A DNA stretch of 64,000 nt from Aquipseudomonas alcaligenes (GTDB taxonomy: Bacteria; Pseudomonadota; Gammaproteobacteria; Pseudomonadales; Pseudomonadaceae). The stretch covers positions 310,001-374,000 of the forward strand of contig NZ_FTNW01000002.1 in assembly GCF_900156545.1 (NCBI RefSeq), given 5' to 3'. Shown here in pieces: positions 25,593 to 33,707 of the stretch; positions within the stretch are counted from its first letter, which is position 1, and the number at the start of each line of letters is the position of its first letter. The notes under the pieces were generated by a model. That model saw only the letters and a program-made list of their open reading frames with translations. It had not been told where the DNA came from and did no database searches. A program made the position numbers and the translations under genes.

Positions 25593-25874
25593 ATGCCCCG
25601 CGCCAGCGCCCGCCACATCCTGGTTTCCAGCGAAGCCAAGTGCAACGAACTGAAAGCCGCCATCGAAGCCGGTGCCGACTTCGCCCAGGTGGCCAAGGAC
25701 AACTCCAGCTGCCCGTCCAGCCGCGACGGCGGCAACCTCGGCTCCTTCGGCCCCGGCCAGATGGTTCGCGAATTCGATCAGGTGGTATTCAGCGCCCCGG
25801 TCGGCGTAGTCCAGGGTCCGGTGAAGACCCAGTTCGGCTACCACCTGGTGGAAGTCACCAGCCGCCAGGACTGA
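25593..25874 (+). CDS. ppiC: Cytosolic parvulin-type peptidyl-prolyl isomerase
   Basis: A 93-residue single-domain parvulin without signal peptide, the same size as E. coli PpiC. Active-site features: ARHILVSS at the start, the CPSSRDGGNLGSFGPGQMV loop, REFDQVVFSAPVG and TQFGYHLVEVTSR at the end. AGGAGG precedes the ATG. A strong bidirectional terminator follows. Confidence 0.95.
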   Translation: MPRASARHILVSSEAKCNELKAAIEAGADFAQVAKDNSSCPSSRDGGNLGSFGPGQMVREFDQVVFSAPVGVVQGPVKTQFGYHLVEVTSRQD

Positions 25875-25888
25875 TCCTGCGGACAAAT

Positions 25889-25917
25889 AAAAACGCCGGC
25901 GAGTGCCGGCGTTTTTC
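25889..25917. terminator. Bidirectional terminator between ppiC and hpf-like gene
   Basis: AAAAACGCCGGC-GAGT-GCCGGCGTTTTT hairpin with A and T runs on both sides, placed between the convergent stops. Confidence 0.92.
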
Positions 25918-25929
25918 ATGGTGCGGGAA

Positions 25930-26346
25930 TCAGGCGTTGCGCAGTTGCTGCTCGGCCAGGAAATCCTCTTCCAGCAGTTGGTCCTGGGCGGCGACATCAC
26001 CTGCCTCGACGCCATCGCGGTGGCTCGGTCCACGCTTGTTGCGCAGCTTGCCGAGCTGGTGATCGAGTGCATGCCCGAGCTTCTCGATGGCGCCATCGAG
26101 GGCGAACTCCAAGGACTCGGCCTTGTGGGTCACGGACAGAGGCTGCAACCCCTTGGGCCGGACCTCGATCTGGCAGCGCTTGTCCTGGGCACCGGCCTTG
26201 CTGCCGTTCTCGTCGTTGAAATGCACGACTACGCGAGTCAGTTCCTCGTCGTAGCGCTCCAGTTGGCTGCCGAGGGTAGCGCTGACCCAGCTGGCGAGAC
26301 GGGCGCTGCCGTCGATATGGTTATCACTGTGAACCTGGATTTGCAT
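25930..26346 (-). CDS. HPF/RaiA-family ribosome-associated protein
   Basis: 138 residues from the ATG at 26346, where MQIQVHSDNHIDGS begins the family fold. Other marks are VVVHFNDENGSKAGAQDKRCQIEVRPKG-type beta strands and EFALDGAIEKLGHALDHQLGKL. An acidic tail (QDQLLEEDFLAEQQ) follows the domain. Members dimerise or silence ribosomes in stationary phase; this copy is not next to rpoN and is probably a paralog of the main HPF. Confidence 0.82.
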   Translation of the reverse strand: MQIQVHSDNHIDGSARLASWVSATLGSQLERYDEELTRVVVHFNDENGSKAGAQDKRCQIEVRPKGLQPLSVTHKAESLEFALDGAIEKLGHALDHQLGKLRNKRGPSHRDGVEAGDVAAQDQLLEEDFLAEQQLRNA

Positions 26347-26573
26347 AAAGCCTTCCTTATTCAACTTCAACCATGCGTCGCACTGAGCGACGACTTCAGC
26401 CTACGCCATTCGACGCCCCATGGGGCACTCTGTTGCACCAGGAAACACTCTTTGCTGACCTGGGTCACGCGCGTAACGACCGCCTCGCGCCAGCTCTGGA
26501 CTTTCTCGCCAGCCGGCACCTAGCATGGGCCGGATGGATGCCCGCAAGGGCTCGTTCGACACCAGGGAAGGCC

Positions 26574-27167
26574 ATGGAAAACCTCTACCGCACGCCACAA
26601 GCACAACTCGTCGACGCCCCGCTGGCCGGCGCCGAGGGTCACTTCTTCACCACCTCCATCCGCAAGATGAGCATCCTGTTCATCGCCACCATGGGCCTAT
26701 ACATCCTGTACTGGGGCTACAAGCAGTGGGATAGCCAGCGCAGCCGCATGCTGCCGAAGAAGATCATGCCGGTGTGGCGCTCGATCTTTTCGATCTTCTA
26801 CATGCACAGCCTGTCCGGCCTGATCGACGAGCAGCTGCGCCAGCAGGGCAAGCCTCTGCTGGGCTCCGGCCCGGCCACGCTCTACGTGGTGGTGGTCATC
26901 GGCAGCGCGCTGCTCGGCCAGGTGAGCTCCCGCATCGAGAACCTGCCGGTACTGCTCGACGTGTTCCTGATGCTGCTGCAACTGTGCATTCTGCTGCCAA
27001 TGATCAGCATCCAGCGCCAGGCCAACCTGGCCAGCCAGGACCCGCAAGGCAGCGGCAACGCGCAGATGTCGGGAGCCAACATCGGCTTCATCGTAGCCGG
27101 CGTGCTGTTCTGGTGCCTCTATCTGGGCAGCATCGCCACCCTGCTGATCCTCGGCGTACCGGCCTGA
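26574..27167 (+). CDS. Inner-membrane protein, unknown
   Basis: 197 residues from the ATG at 26574 (AGGGAAGG ribosome site). About four transmembrane helices (for example SILFIATMGLYILYWGYKQW and GFIVAGVLFWCLYLGSIATL). The FTTSIRKMSILFIATMGLYILYW segment resembles DUF4234-like small membrane proteins, but I do not assign it. It ends one base before the convergent omptin stop. Confidence 0.65.
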   Translation: MENLYRTPQAQLVDAPLAGAEGHFFTTSIRKMSILFIATMGLYILYWGYKQWDSQRSRMLPKKIMPVWRSIFSIFYMHSLSGLIDEQLRQQGKPLLGSGPATLYVVVVIGSALLGQVSSRIENLPVLLDVFLMLLQLCILLPMISIQRQANLASQDPQGSGNAQMSGANIGFIVAGVLFWCLYLGSIATLLILGVPA

Positions 27168-27168
27168 A

Positions 27169-28119
27169 TCAGAAGCGGTAGTGCATGCCCAGGCTGGCGT
27201 GCACGGTGCGGTTGGACATGCCTCCCGCATCACCCTCGATCACCTCGCGGGTAACGCTGTCGTCAATCTTCACCTTGCCCTTGCCCTCGGTGAACTCCTG
27301 GTACTCCACCTGGCCACGCAGGCTGAGCTGCTCGCTGAAGCGATAGGCCAGGCCCAGGCTGGCAGCGCGCAGGCGTGAACCCTCACCGGTACCGGCAAAG
27401 GTGGTGGAGCGCAGGTGATGGATGTCGTAATCCTCGGCATCGACCCAGTCACTACCCTTGAGCGTGGCGTCGAGCTGCCAGTCCTGCCACTGATAGCGCC
27501 CGGTCAGCCCCAGATAGGGAGCCTTGTAGGTCTGCTGGTAGGTGATGCCGACTTCGCCATCCGGGAAGGTGCCCGTCATATCGCGGAAGCCCCAGTCAGA
27601 GGAGTAGGTGTAGCTACCACCCTTGGCCTCCCACTTGTAGTGGGTGCGCTGATACCCCGCGAGCAGACCAAGCTGCCAGTCGGCCTCACGCAGCACCCAC
27701 ACACTGGCCGCAAACTCGGCCTGGTATGCGCGGATCAGACGGGTGTCCGGGTGATAGGAGCGATCGCTCCAGGCGCTTTCCTGCTGGCTCAGCCAGTCGT
27801 AGTCGGTCATCGTGCTGTCGCCCGAATCGAGCTTGCTCCAGCCTTGCAGCGAGAGGGTCAGCCACGGATTCGGGTCGAGACTGAAGCCCGCATGCAGCGT
27901 AGGCGCCTGCTCGATCTCCCAGAACAGCTGGCTGATCTTCGCCCCGCTCTGCGGGTCATAGACCTTCTCCTGAGAGCGCCCGGTCAGGTAGCCGACACCC
28001 AGGCTCACCTGCGCCTTGTCCCACTGCCAGCTGGCTTCCTGCGTCCTCACCGCTTCGGCCTGCGCCACACCACCGATCAACGCCAGGCAAACGCCCGACA
28101 GGTTTACTAGATTGCGCAT
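27169..28119 (-). CDS. Omptin-family outer-membrane aspartyl protease
   Basis: A 316-residue precursor; the mature part (about 294) matches omptins (OmpT 297). The catalytic set is complete: the Asp pair in MTDYDWLS (OmpT D83/D85) and the Asp-His couple in YDIHHL (D210/H212). SYHPDT, GGSYTYSSDWGFRD and GITYQQTYKAPYLGLTG align with conserved barrel segments, and the protein ends in HYRF with a terminal Phe for Bam insertion. ATG at 28119 with GGGAGGGG upstream. Omptins cleave between basic residues, for example in antimicrobial peptides, and usually need LPS. Confidence 0.92.
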   Translation of the reverse strand: MRNLVNLSGVCLALIGGVAQAEAVRTQEASWQWDKAQVSLGVGYLTGRSQEKVYDPQSGAKISQLFWEIEQAPTLHAGFSLDPNPWLTLSLQGWSKLDSGDSTMTDYDWLSQQESAWSDRSYHPDTRLIRAYQAEFAASVWVLREADWQLGLLAGYQRTHYKWEAKGGSYTYSSDWGFRDMTGTFPDGEVGITYQQTYKAPYLGLTGRYQWQDWQLDATLKGSDWVDAEDYDIHHLRSTTFAGTGEGSRLRAASLGLAYRFSEQLSLRGQVEYQEFTEGKGKVKIDDSVTREVIEGDAGGMSNRTVHASLGMHYRF

Positions 28120-28286
28120 GCTGCCCCTCCCTGAAAAAAAGCGCGCATTCTGGCGCCCTGTTACTGTGCATTCAATAGCGTCAACCGTGACCTGATACGC
28201 GGTATCAGGCATTACCACCAGCATGCCCTAGCCAGACTGCTCGGCTTGCGCAGACACTGCGCCCCCCGCAGTCAGGAATATTGCGC

Positions 28287-28649
28287 ATGGATCGCCAACC
28301 CCGCTCGCTTATCAAGATCATCCTCGCCCTGCTGGCGTTTAGCGCCGCCTGCGTCATCGGCCTGGGGCTCTGGACGGCATTGCCGGCGTTCAACGATCTG
28401 TTCGCCGCCTTCGGCGCCGATCTGCCCGGGCCCACCCGCTGGGTGATGGAGAATCCCGACGGCGTGCTGCTGCTCCTGCGCAGCCTGCTGATCCACAACC
28501 TGGTCTGGCTGATCGCCTGGCTCTGCGTACGCCAGCGCTGGGTCGGCCTGCTGCTGAGCCTGGCCACGCTGCTGGTATGGCTGGCGCTGGCAATGCTGGT
28601 CGCTGCCGCCTATCTGCCGATCTTCACGATGAGCGTCGTGGTCAGCTGA
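28287..28649 (+). CDS. Small membrane protein with three transmembrane helices
   Basis: 120 residues from the ATG at 28287 (AGGA upstream). Helices at about 9-28, 60-80 and 87-112. The loop LPAFNDLFAAFGADLPGPTR is reminiscent of GspF-type loop motifs, but the size excludes a full GspF. Function unknown. A GC-rich hairpin (28723-28741) lies between it and the next gene. Confidence 0.6.
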   Translation: MDRQPRSLIKIILALLAFSAACVIGLGLWTALPAFNDLFAAFGADLPGPTRWVMENPDGVLLLLRSLLIHNLVWLIAWLCVRQRWVGLLLSLATLLVWLALAMLVAAAYLPIFTMSVVVS

Positions 28650-28770
28650 GGCGCATTGCCACGGCGGGCCATCGGCGGGATGCCGAGGCCGAAGCAACCC
28701 GTTAGAATCTGCCTCCTGAATTCGCCCCGCCCTGCGGGGCGCCGTCCCCCTCAGCCTGCGAGAACACCCC

Positions 28771-29472
28771 ATGGGCGCTCAGTGGAAAGCCAAACCCAAA
28801 GAAGCAGCAGCCAACGCCAGAGGCAAGATCTTCGGCCGTCTGGTCAAGGAAATCATGGTCGCCGCGCGCAACGGTGCTGACCCGGACACCAACGCCAAGC
28901 TGCGTGTGGCCGTGCATGCGGCCAAGAAGGCTTCGATGCCCAAGGACACCCTGGAGCGGGCGATCAAGAAAGGCGCCGGCCTCTCCGGCGAGGTAGTCAA
29001 CTACGAACGCACCCAGTACGAGGGTTTTGCCCCGCACCAGGTGCCGGTGATCGTCGAATGCCTGACCGACAACGTGAACCGCACCGTGGCCGAGATCCGC
29101 GTGCTGTTCCGCAAGGGCCAGATGGGCGCCGCCGGCTCGGTGAGCTGGGACTTCAACCATGTCGGCATGATCGAAGCCTCCTCCGACACCGGCGCCGACC
29201 CTGAGCTGGCCGCCATCGAAGCCGGCGCCCAGGACTTCGAGCCGTCCGATGAAGGCAACACCCTGTTCGTCACCGACCTGACCGACCTCGACGCCGTGTG
29301 CAAGGCCCTGCCGGAGCAGGGTTTCACCGTCAACTCGGCGAAGATCGGCTACATGCCGAAGAACCCGGTCAGCAACCTGACGCCCGAGCAGATGGAAGAG
29401 GTCGAAGCCTTCCTCGAAGCGCTCGACAACCACGACGACGTCCAGAACGTCTACGTCGGCCTGAGCGGCTGA
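28771..29472 (+). CDS. YebC/PmpR-family regulator or translation factor paralog
   Basis: A 233-residue YebC-fold protein: N-terminal [19 protein letters not shown], helical domain with [19 protein letters not shown], then [33 protein letters not shown] and [13 protein letters not shown]. Length is slightly below the ~245 of the ruv-linked YebC, and this gene is not next to ruvC, so it is probably the second, YeeN-like paralog. YebC proteins act as transcription regulators and in ribosome rescue on proline stretches. Confidence 0.85.
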   Translation: MGAQWKAKPKEAAANARGKIFGRLVKEIMVAARNGADPDTNAKLRVAVHAAKKASMPKDTLERAIKKGAGLSGEVVNYERTQYEGFAPHQVPVIVECLTDNVNRTVAEIRVLFRKGQMGAAGSVSWDFNHVGMIEASSDTGADPELAAIEAGAQDFEPSDEGNTLFVTDLTDLDAVCKALPEQGFTVNSAKIGYMPKNPVSNLTPEQMEEVEAFLEALDNHDDVQNVYVGLSG

Positions 29473-29480
29473 CGCCGCGC

Positions 29481-29669
29481 GTGAGCCGCAGCCAGTTCCA
29501 CCAGCAGCACGCCGCACGCGCCGAGGCCGAAGCCAGGCGCCTGCTGGCACAGCGCGCCGAACTCGGTGCGCGCTGGCTGGACTGGGTGGCCGCCGAGCTG
29601 TACCAGCTGACCCCGCCCGAATACGCCGCCATGGTGCGCCGGGAACTGCAGCGCCTGAACACCCCATGA
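29481..29669 (+). CDS. Small charged helical protein
   Basis: A 62-residue frame starting with GTG at 29481, mostly alpha-helical and Arg/Ala/Glu-rich (HQQHAARAEAEARRLLAQR, AELYQLTPPEYAAMVRREL). It starts 8 bp after the YebC-like gene and its stop overlaps the ATG of a NUDIX remnant (ATGA), an operon-like arrangement. There is no clear Shine-Dalgarno. Function unknown. Confidence 0.5.
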   Translation: MSRSQFHQQHAARAEAEARRLLAQRAELGARWLDWVAAELYQLTPPEYAAMVRRELQRLNTP

Positions 29670-29824
29670 CTGGACTGACCATCGCAGCCGCCTGCCTGCT
29701 CAATGATGCCGGCCGCCTGCTGCTGGTGCGCCCTCGAGCCCCCCGATACCGCCGATCTGGCCCACTGCTGCGCCGGCATGTATTGCCGCGCCTGCGCCGC
29801 CGAACGGGGCTATGCTGCAGTTAA
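29666..29824 (+). pseudogene. Truncated NUDIX hydrolase remnant
   Basis: Starts like a NUDIX domain (TIAAACLLNDAGRLLLVRPR) but after about 22 residues the frame becomes Arg/Leu-rich and stops at 53 codons; the NUDIX box GX5EX7REUXEEXGU is absent. Downstream in another frame lies a Cys-rich stretch (CCAGMYCRACAAERGY), so the junction near 29730 looks like a deletion fusing two former genes. Confidence 0.6.
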
Positions 29825-29915
29825 TGTACAGCGCAGGCTGGCTCAGCCTGGGAGGTGGTGATGACCGACGAGAACTGCCGTTGCTAACGACTCGCCATTT
29901 CCGGAGGAAAGCACC

Positions 29916-30047
29916 ATGAGCAAAGGTCTGGACCGGCACAAGGAGGCGAAGAAGAAGCCTCTGAAGACTGCCAACGAAAAACGCATGGCCAAGCGCAACA
30001 GGAAGTCCGGCAATACCCTGCTGGGCAGCCATGCCCCGAATGCATGA
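29916..30047 (+). CDS. 43-residue basic protein
   Basis: Preceded by a strong GGAGGAAAG ribosome site. The product is very Lys/Arg-rich: MSKGLDRHKEAKKKPLKTAN, then EKRMAKRNRKSGNTLLGSHA. It looks like a short nucleic-acid- or ribosome-binding peptide. A nine-codon frame (ATGACCGACGAG..., 29860-29886) ends upstream and could be a leader. No family recognised. Confidence 0.6.
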   Translation: MSKGLDRHKEAKKKPLKTANEKRMAKRNRKSGNTLLGSHAPNA

Positions 30048-30188
30048 CCCACTCGCACCCGGCATCGCCGGATGCCCATCTGCCACTTTGATCCAGAGCA
30101 AGACGGCTCCGCCGTCATGCTCTAGGATCGCCGGCAAAACATAACGACAACGCCCTGCGTGCAGACCCAGTCATCAACAGAGGTTTGC

Positions 30189-30509
30189 ATGAGCACCACT
30201 TCATCCACCATCTGCGCCGCCGCCGACGCCCTGCAGGGCCTGGTCGGCTACAACGCCAAGAGCGGCCACCATATCGTCCGTTTCAGTGAGGACTCCTTCG
30301 GCCTGGACGTCACCGAAGAGAGCATCCAGCCCTGCGCCGAATTCGTCTGGCAGCCCCTCAAAGGCGCGCTGATGACCCTCAGCCGCGAGCGTCTGGGTCT
30401 GCTTCTGGAGCAGCGCATCGACGAACGCCTGAACATCACCGAGCCCCTGCGCCTGTACCTGAAGCGCCACGACCTGCCGGAGATCATTGCCGAACGGCGC
30501 AAGACCTGA
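30189..30509 (+). CDS. Hypothetical cytosolic protein
   Basis: 106 residues, ATG at 30189 with AGAGG upstream. Mixed alpha/beta, no signal peptide. Recognisable segments are KSGHHIVRFSEDSFGLDVTE and ERLGLLLEQRIDERL. Codon use is typical of the core genome. I do not recognise the family. Confidence 0.65.
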   Translation: MSTTSSTICAAADALQGLVGYNAKSGHHIVRFSEDSFGLDVTEESIQPCAEFVWQPLKGALMTLSRERLGLLLEQRIDERLNITEPLRLYLKRHDLPEIIAERRKT

Positions 30510-30589
30510 GGACGACCCGGCTGGCATAATGCGCGCACCACCCTGATGCGTCTGCGCGCATCCCCTGCGAATGGAAAGGATTGCCATCG

Positions 30590-31435
30590 ATGTTCCCGCG
30601 GCGCCTGCTGCTGGCCCTGCTACTGATCGTCCCGCCAGCCCTGGCTGCGAACGATGTCATGCGTTACCCCCGCGCGCCGGCCGGCGACGAATTCCGCCCA
30701 CTCTACCCACTGGCCCTGCTGCAGCTGGCTCTGGACAAGGCCGGCAGTGACCTGCGCCTGGAGCCATCGGAACACCACATGGAGCAGCAGCGCGCCCTGC
30801 TCAATCTGGAGCGTGGCGAAGCAGTGGACGTGGTATGGACCATGACCAGCATCGAGCGCGAGCAGCGCCTGCTGCCGGTGCGCATTCCTCTGGACAAGGG
30901 CCTGTATGGCTGGCGCATCGCCCTGCTGCGCGCTGACCGGGCGCAGCTGCTGCGCGATGTGCGCACGCTCGACGACCTGCGCCGGCTGCGCGCCGGCCAG
31001 GGCCACGACTGGCCGGACACCGCCATCTTGCGGCACCAGGGCCTGCCGGTGGAAACCAGCTCCAGCTATGACAGCCTGTTCCTGATGCTGCGCGCCGAGC
31101 GCTTCGACTACTTTCCGCGAGCCGTGCTGGAAGCCAACGCCGAGTTGCAGCACATGCACATCGACGACCTGACACTGGACCGCCACCTGGTCCTGCACTA
31201 CCCCACCGCGCTGTATTTCTTCTTCTCGCCACAGAAGCCGCAACTGGCGGACACGGTGCGCCAGGGGCTGGAACTGGCGCTGGCAGACGGCGCCTTCGAC
31301 CGCCTGTTCCAGCAACACCACGCCGACGACCTCCGGCGCGCCAGGCTGGACCAGCGGCGCATCATCGAACTCGACAACCCGCTGCTGCCACCGCAGACGC
31401 CTTTGCAACGGCGCGAGCTGTGGTATCACCCCTAG
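30590..31435 (+). CDS. Periplasmic solute-binding-protein-like protein
   Basis: 281 residues with a cleavable signal peptide (MFPRRLLLALLL...ALAA). The fold resembles type 2 periplasmic binding proteins of the amino-acid type (LALLQLALDKAGSDLRLEPS; YDSLFLMLRAERFDYFPRAV; HYPTALYFFFSPQ), but no permease or ATPase gene is nearby. Such stand-alone proteins often serve as sensors or orphan binding proteins. Its stop overlaps the convergent phospholipase-like gene by 4 bp. Confidence 0.75.
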   Translation: MFPRRLLLALLLIVPPALAANDVMRYPRAPAGDEFRPLYPLALLQLALDKAGSDLRLEPSEHHMEQQRALLNLERGEAVDVVWTMTSIEREQRLLPVRIPLDKGLYGWRIALLRADRAQLLRDVRTLDDLRRLRAGQGHDWPDTAILRHQGLPVETSSSYDSLFLMLRAERFDYFPRAVLEANAELQHMHIDDLTLDRHLVLHYPTALYFFFSPQKPQLADTVRQGLELALADGAFDRLFQQHHADDLRRARLDQRRIIELDNPLLPPQTPLQRRELWYHP

Positions 31436-32742
31436 TTGGCCGGCAAGGTCCCTTTCAGGGCGTTGCGACTGTGTGCGCCGAAGTGGCGGAACAGCTCGAC
31501 CAGCAGCTGCTCCAGCGCCGGATCGGGCATGACCGGCTGTAGCTGGTTGCTCTCGCTGAAGCCCTTGCCCGCCGCCGCCTTGTGCGTCGCGACCCGTGCC
31601 ATCCACTCGCCGATCAGTGCATCAAACGGATCGGCGCGGGCATGCGACTCGGCCGCCACCACCTGGGCCGCGTAGTCCACGTCGAACGGCGGATAGTCAG
31701 CGTCCTGCTGCCGCTCGCCATAGGCTGCCAGCAGCGGATGGTCTAGCTCGTCCGCAAGGATCAGCGCCTGCATGCGGTCGAACTGATACTGCTCGATGGC
31801 GGTGTGACGATCGGCCACGCGCTGGATGGCGGCTTCGCGATCCTCGGGGTACCCCGCCTCGGCCTTGGCCGCGATCAGCACCATGCCGCGGGTACCCACG
31901 CCCGGCAGCACGCTGGCGTGATAAGGCTGAGTGAGGTCCTGCAGGTAGTGCATGGCCCAGCCGAGGAAACGATAACCCCAGTAGGGATGGCCGCTGGCAA
32001 AGGCCAGGCGCGCCAGGCCGCTGTACTGGTAGACCCGCCAGTGCGGCAGCGTCTGCCCCAGGTAGGGCGCGGCGGCGAAGATCAGCGCCGACTCGTGGTA
32101 GTAGCCGATGTGGAACGGCGCCTGCGAGGAATATTCGAAGCGCGCATCGCCGAACGGCTGCGGGCCGAAGTTGTAGCGCTGCCCGGTAGCCCCCGGATTG
32201 TCGCTGAACAGGTTGATGTCATGGCCGTAGTCCGGCTCGTCCGCCGCGCTGGCCAGCACCTGCAGCGCCTCTACCCGCTCGCCGTCGCGCAGCGCCAGGT
32301 AGCGCCAATGCGTCCAGGGACCGACCTTGTGGAACACCAGCACGTCCTCGCCCTTGAGCAGCGGCCTGCCGCCGGCATCCTGTCCCGGGAGTTGCTGGAT
32401 GAAGCTGGCGAGCTTGATGTCCGGGTTGATGCGCAGCGCCTGGAGAAACGTGGCGCGGCGGTCGCCGCCGGCATCGGCACGCCAGCGCAGCTCATCGGGG
32501 CGCGCCGGGTAATAGGAGAAGTGCTCGCGGGCGTAACGCTCCTGCTCGTCCAGCAGTCGCTCGATGGCCGGCGCCTGGTCGGCGAGGAAGGCCTCCAGCG
32601 GCTCCACCTGCACCTCCTGGCGCAGCGCGGATTCCTCGCGCAGAGCCAGCAGGCTGCCCAGCGAATGGTTGGACCAGGCCAGTGCGTGGGAGGACAGGCC
32701 GGCCAGCAGGCCGGCGCACGACAGCAGAACGAGTGACTTCAC
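31432..32742 (-). CDS. Zinc-dependent phospholipase C / S1-P1 nuclease-fold protein
   Basis: 436 residues from the GTG at 32742 (GGAG 5 nt upstream). Signal peptide about 1-22 ends at HALA, so the mature protein begins with Trp (WSNHSLG), the N-terminal zinc ligand of this fold. Further ligands: His in FHKVGPWTHW, His/Asp in YGHDINLF, and the hallmark WAMHYLQDLTQPYHAS (HxxxDxxxPxH). A PlcB-like role on phospholipids is likely; a nuclease role is less so because this version is longer. It lies 96 bp behind the FHA gene. Confidence 0.8.
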   Translation of the reverse strand: MKSLVLLSCAGLLAGLSSHALAWSNHSLGSLLALREESALRQEVQVEPLEAFLADQAPAIERLLDEQERYAREHFSYYPARPDELRWRADAGGDRRATFLQALRINPDIKLASFIQQLPGQDAGGRPLLKGEDVLVFHKVGPWTHWRYLALRDGERVEALQVLASAADEPDYGHDINLFSDNPGATGQRYNFGPQPFGDARFEYSSQAPFHIGYYHESALIFAAAPYLGQTLPHWRVYQYSGLARLAFASGHPYWGYRFLGWAMHYLQDLTQPYHASVLPGVGTRGMVLIAAKAEAGYPEDREAAIQRVADRHTAIEQYQFDRMQALILADELDHPLLAAYGERQQDADYPPFDVDYAAQVVAAESHARADPFDALIGEWMARVATHKAAAGKGFSESNQLQPVMPDPALEQLLVELFRHFGAHSRNALKGTLPAN

Positions 32743-32838
32743 GGCTACTCCGATGCGTGAGGCTAGTCGGGCAAGGCTAACCTCGGCAGCCGCCCGAGGC
32801 ACTGTCGGGCTGCGCCAGCGGCACTCACCGATCAGGCA

Positions 32839-33696
32839 TCAGAACAAGAAGGCGGCCGCCGCTCCGGCAATCACCAGTAGCACCGCAAGCGCCAGGCCGA
32901 CGCCCAGCGCCGGCCCCGCCGACTTGGCAGCCGGCGCCGGCGCGGCCTGAGCCTGGGCTGCCGCACGCAACGGGTTGACCGTCGGCGCCGCGCCGTTGGC
33001 CGGCCTGGGCCTGGCCTGCGGCTTGGGCAGATCGACGGCACGCACGAACACGGTGGCGTCTTCGTTTTCGTCCGCCGGCGCCTCCTGGGCCTCGACCTTG
33101 GGCCCGATCACCAGCAATACCACCGACCCCATGCGCACCTGGTCACCGGGCTTGAGCACCGCAGCAGCGGTCTTCTCGCCGTTGACCTGCACGCCGTTGG
33201 CCGACGCCAGGTCCTTGACCTCCAGCACCTCGTCGCGCAGGAAGAACTCGCAGTGGCGACGCGACAGCTGGGCGTCACTGAAGCACAGCTCGCACTTGAC
33301 CGAACGACCGAAGGTCATCGAGCCGCTGACATGGAACTTCTTGCCTTCGTGCTCGCCCTGGATCACCTGGAGGAACCAGCGCTGGCCGGCTTCGGCACGT
33401 GGCGCGACCTTGCCCGGGTCGGTCAGTTGCAACTCCACCTCGCCCAGGCGCAGACAGTCGCCCGAACGCAGCTGGTAACGGCTGGCGATACGCTCGTCGT
33501 TGACGAAGGTGCCCAGCTCGCTGTCGCAGTCACTGATGTAGTAGAGGCCGTTGTCCTGGCGGATCTCGGCGTGAAAGGCACTGATCCCCACATCGGTCAG
33601 GACCAGGTTGTTGCGCTTGTCCTGGCCCAGGGTGAAGCGGTCCTCGACCAGCCAGATGGGGGCCTGGCGACTGTCCTTGAAATGCAGCTTGAGCAT
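32839..33696 (-). CDS. Tandem-FHA, tail-anchored membrane protein
   Basis: 285 residues: FHA 1 (about 1-92: FTLGQDKRNNLVL, ISAFHAEIRQDN, GTFVND), FHA 2 (about 108-205: MTFGRSVKCEL, LSRRHCEFFL, LASANGVQVNG), a Pro/Ala-rich linker and one C-terminal transmembrane helix, so both FHA domains face the cytoplasm. FHA domains bind phosphothreonine. Two phosphopeptide pockets next to a kinase and phosphatase suggest a membrane scaffold. It starts 11 bp after the kinase stop. Confidence 0.88.
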   Translation of the reverse strand: MLKLHFKDSRQAPIWLVEDRFTLGQDKRNNLVLTDVGISAFHAEIRQDNGLYYISDCDSELGTFVNDERIASRYQLRSGDCLRLGEVELQLTDPGKVAPRAEAGQRWFLQVIQGEHEGKKFHVSGSMTFGRSVKCELCFSDAQLSRRHCEFFLRDEVLEVKDLASANGVQVNGEKTAAAVLKPGDQVRMGSVVLLVIGPKVEAQEAPADENEDATVFVRAVDLPKPQARPRPANGAAPTVNPLRAAAQAQAAPAPAAKSAGPALGVGLALAVLLVIAGAAAAFLF

Positions 33697-33707
33697 GGGT
33701 ACGGGTC

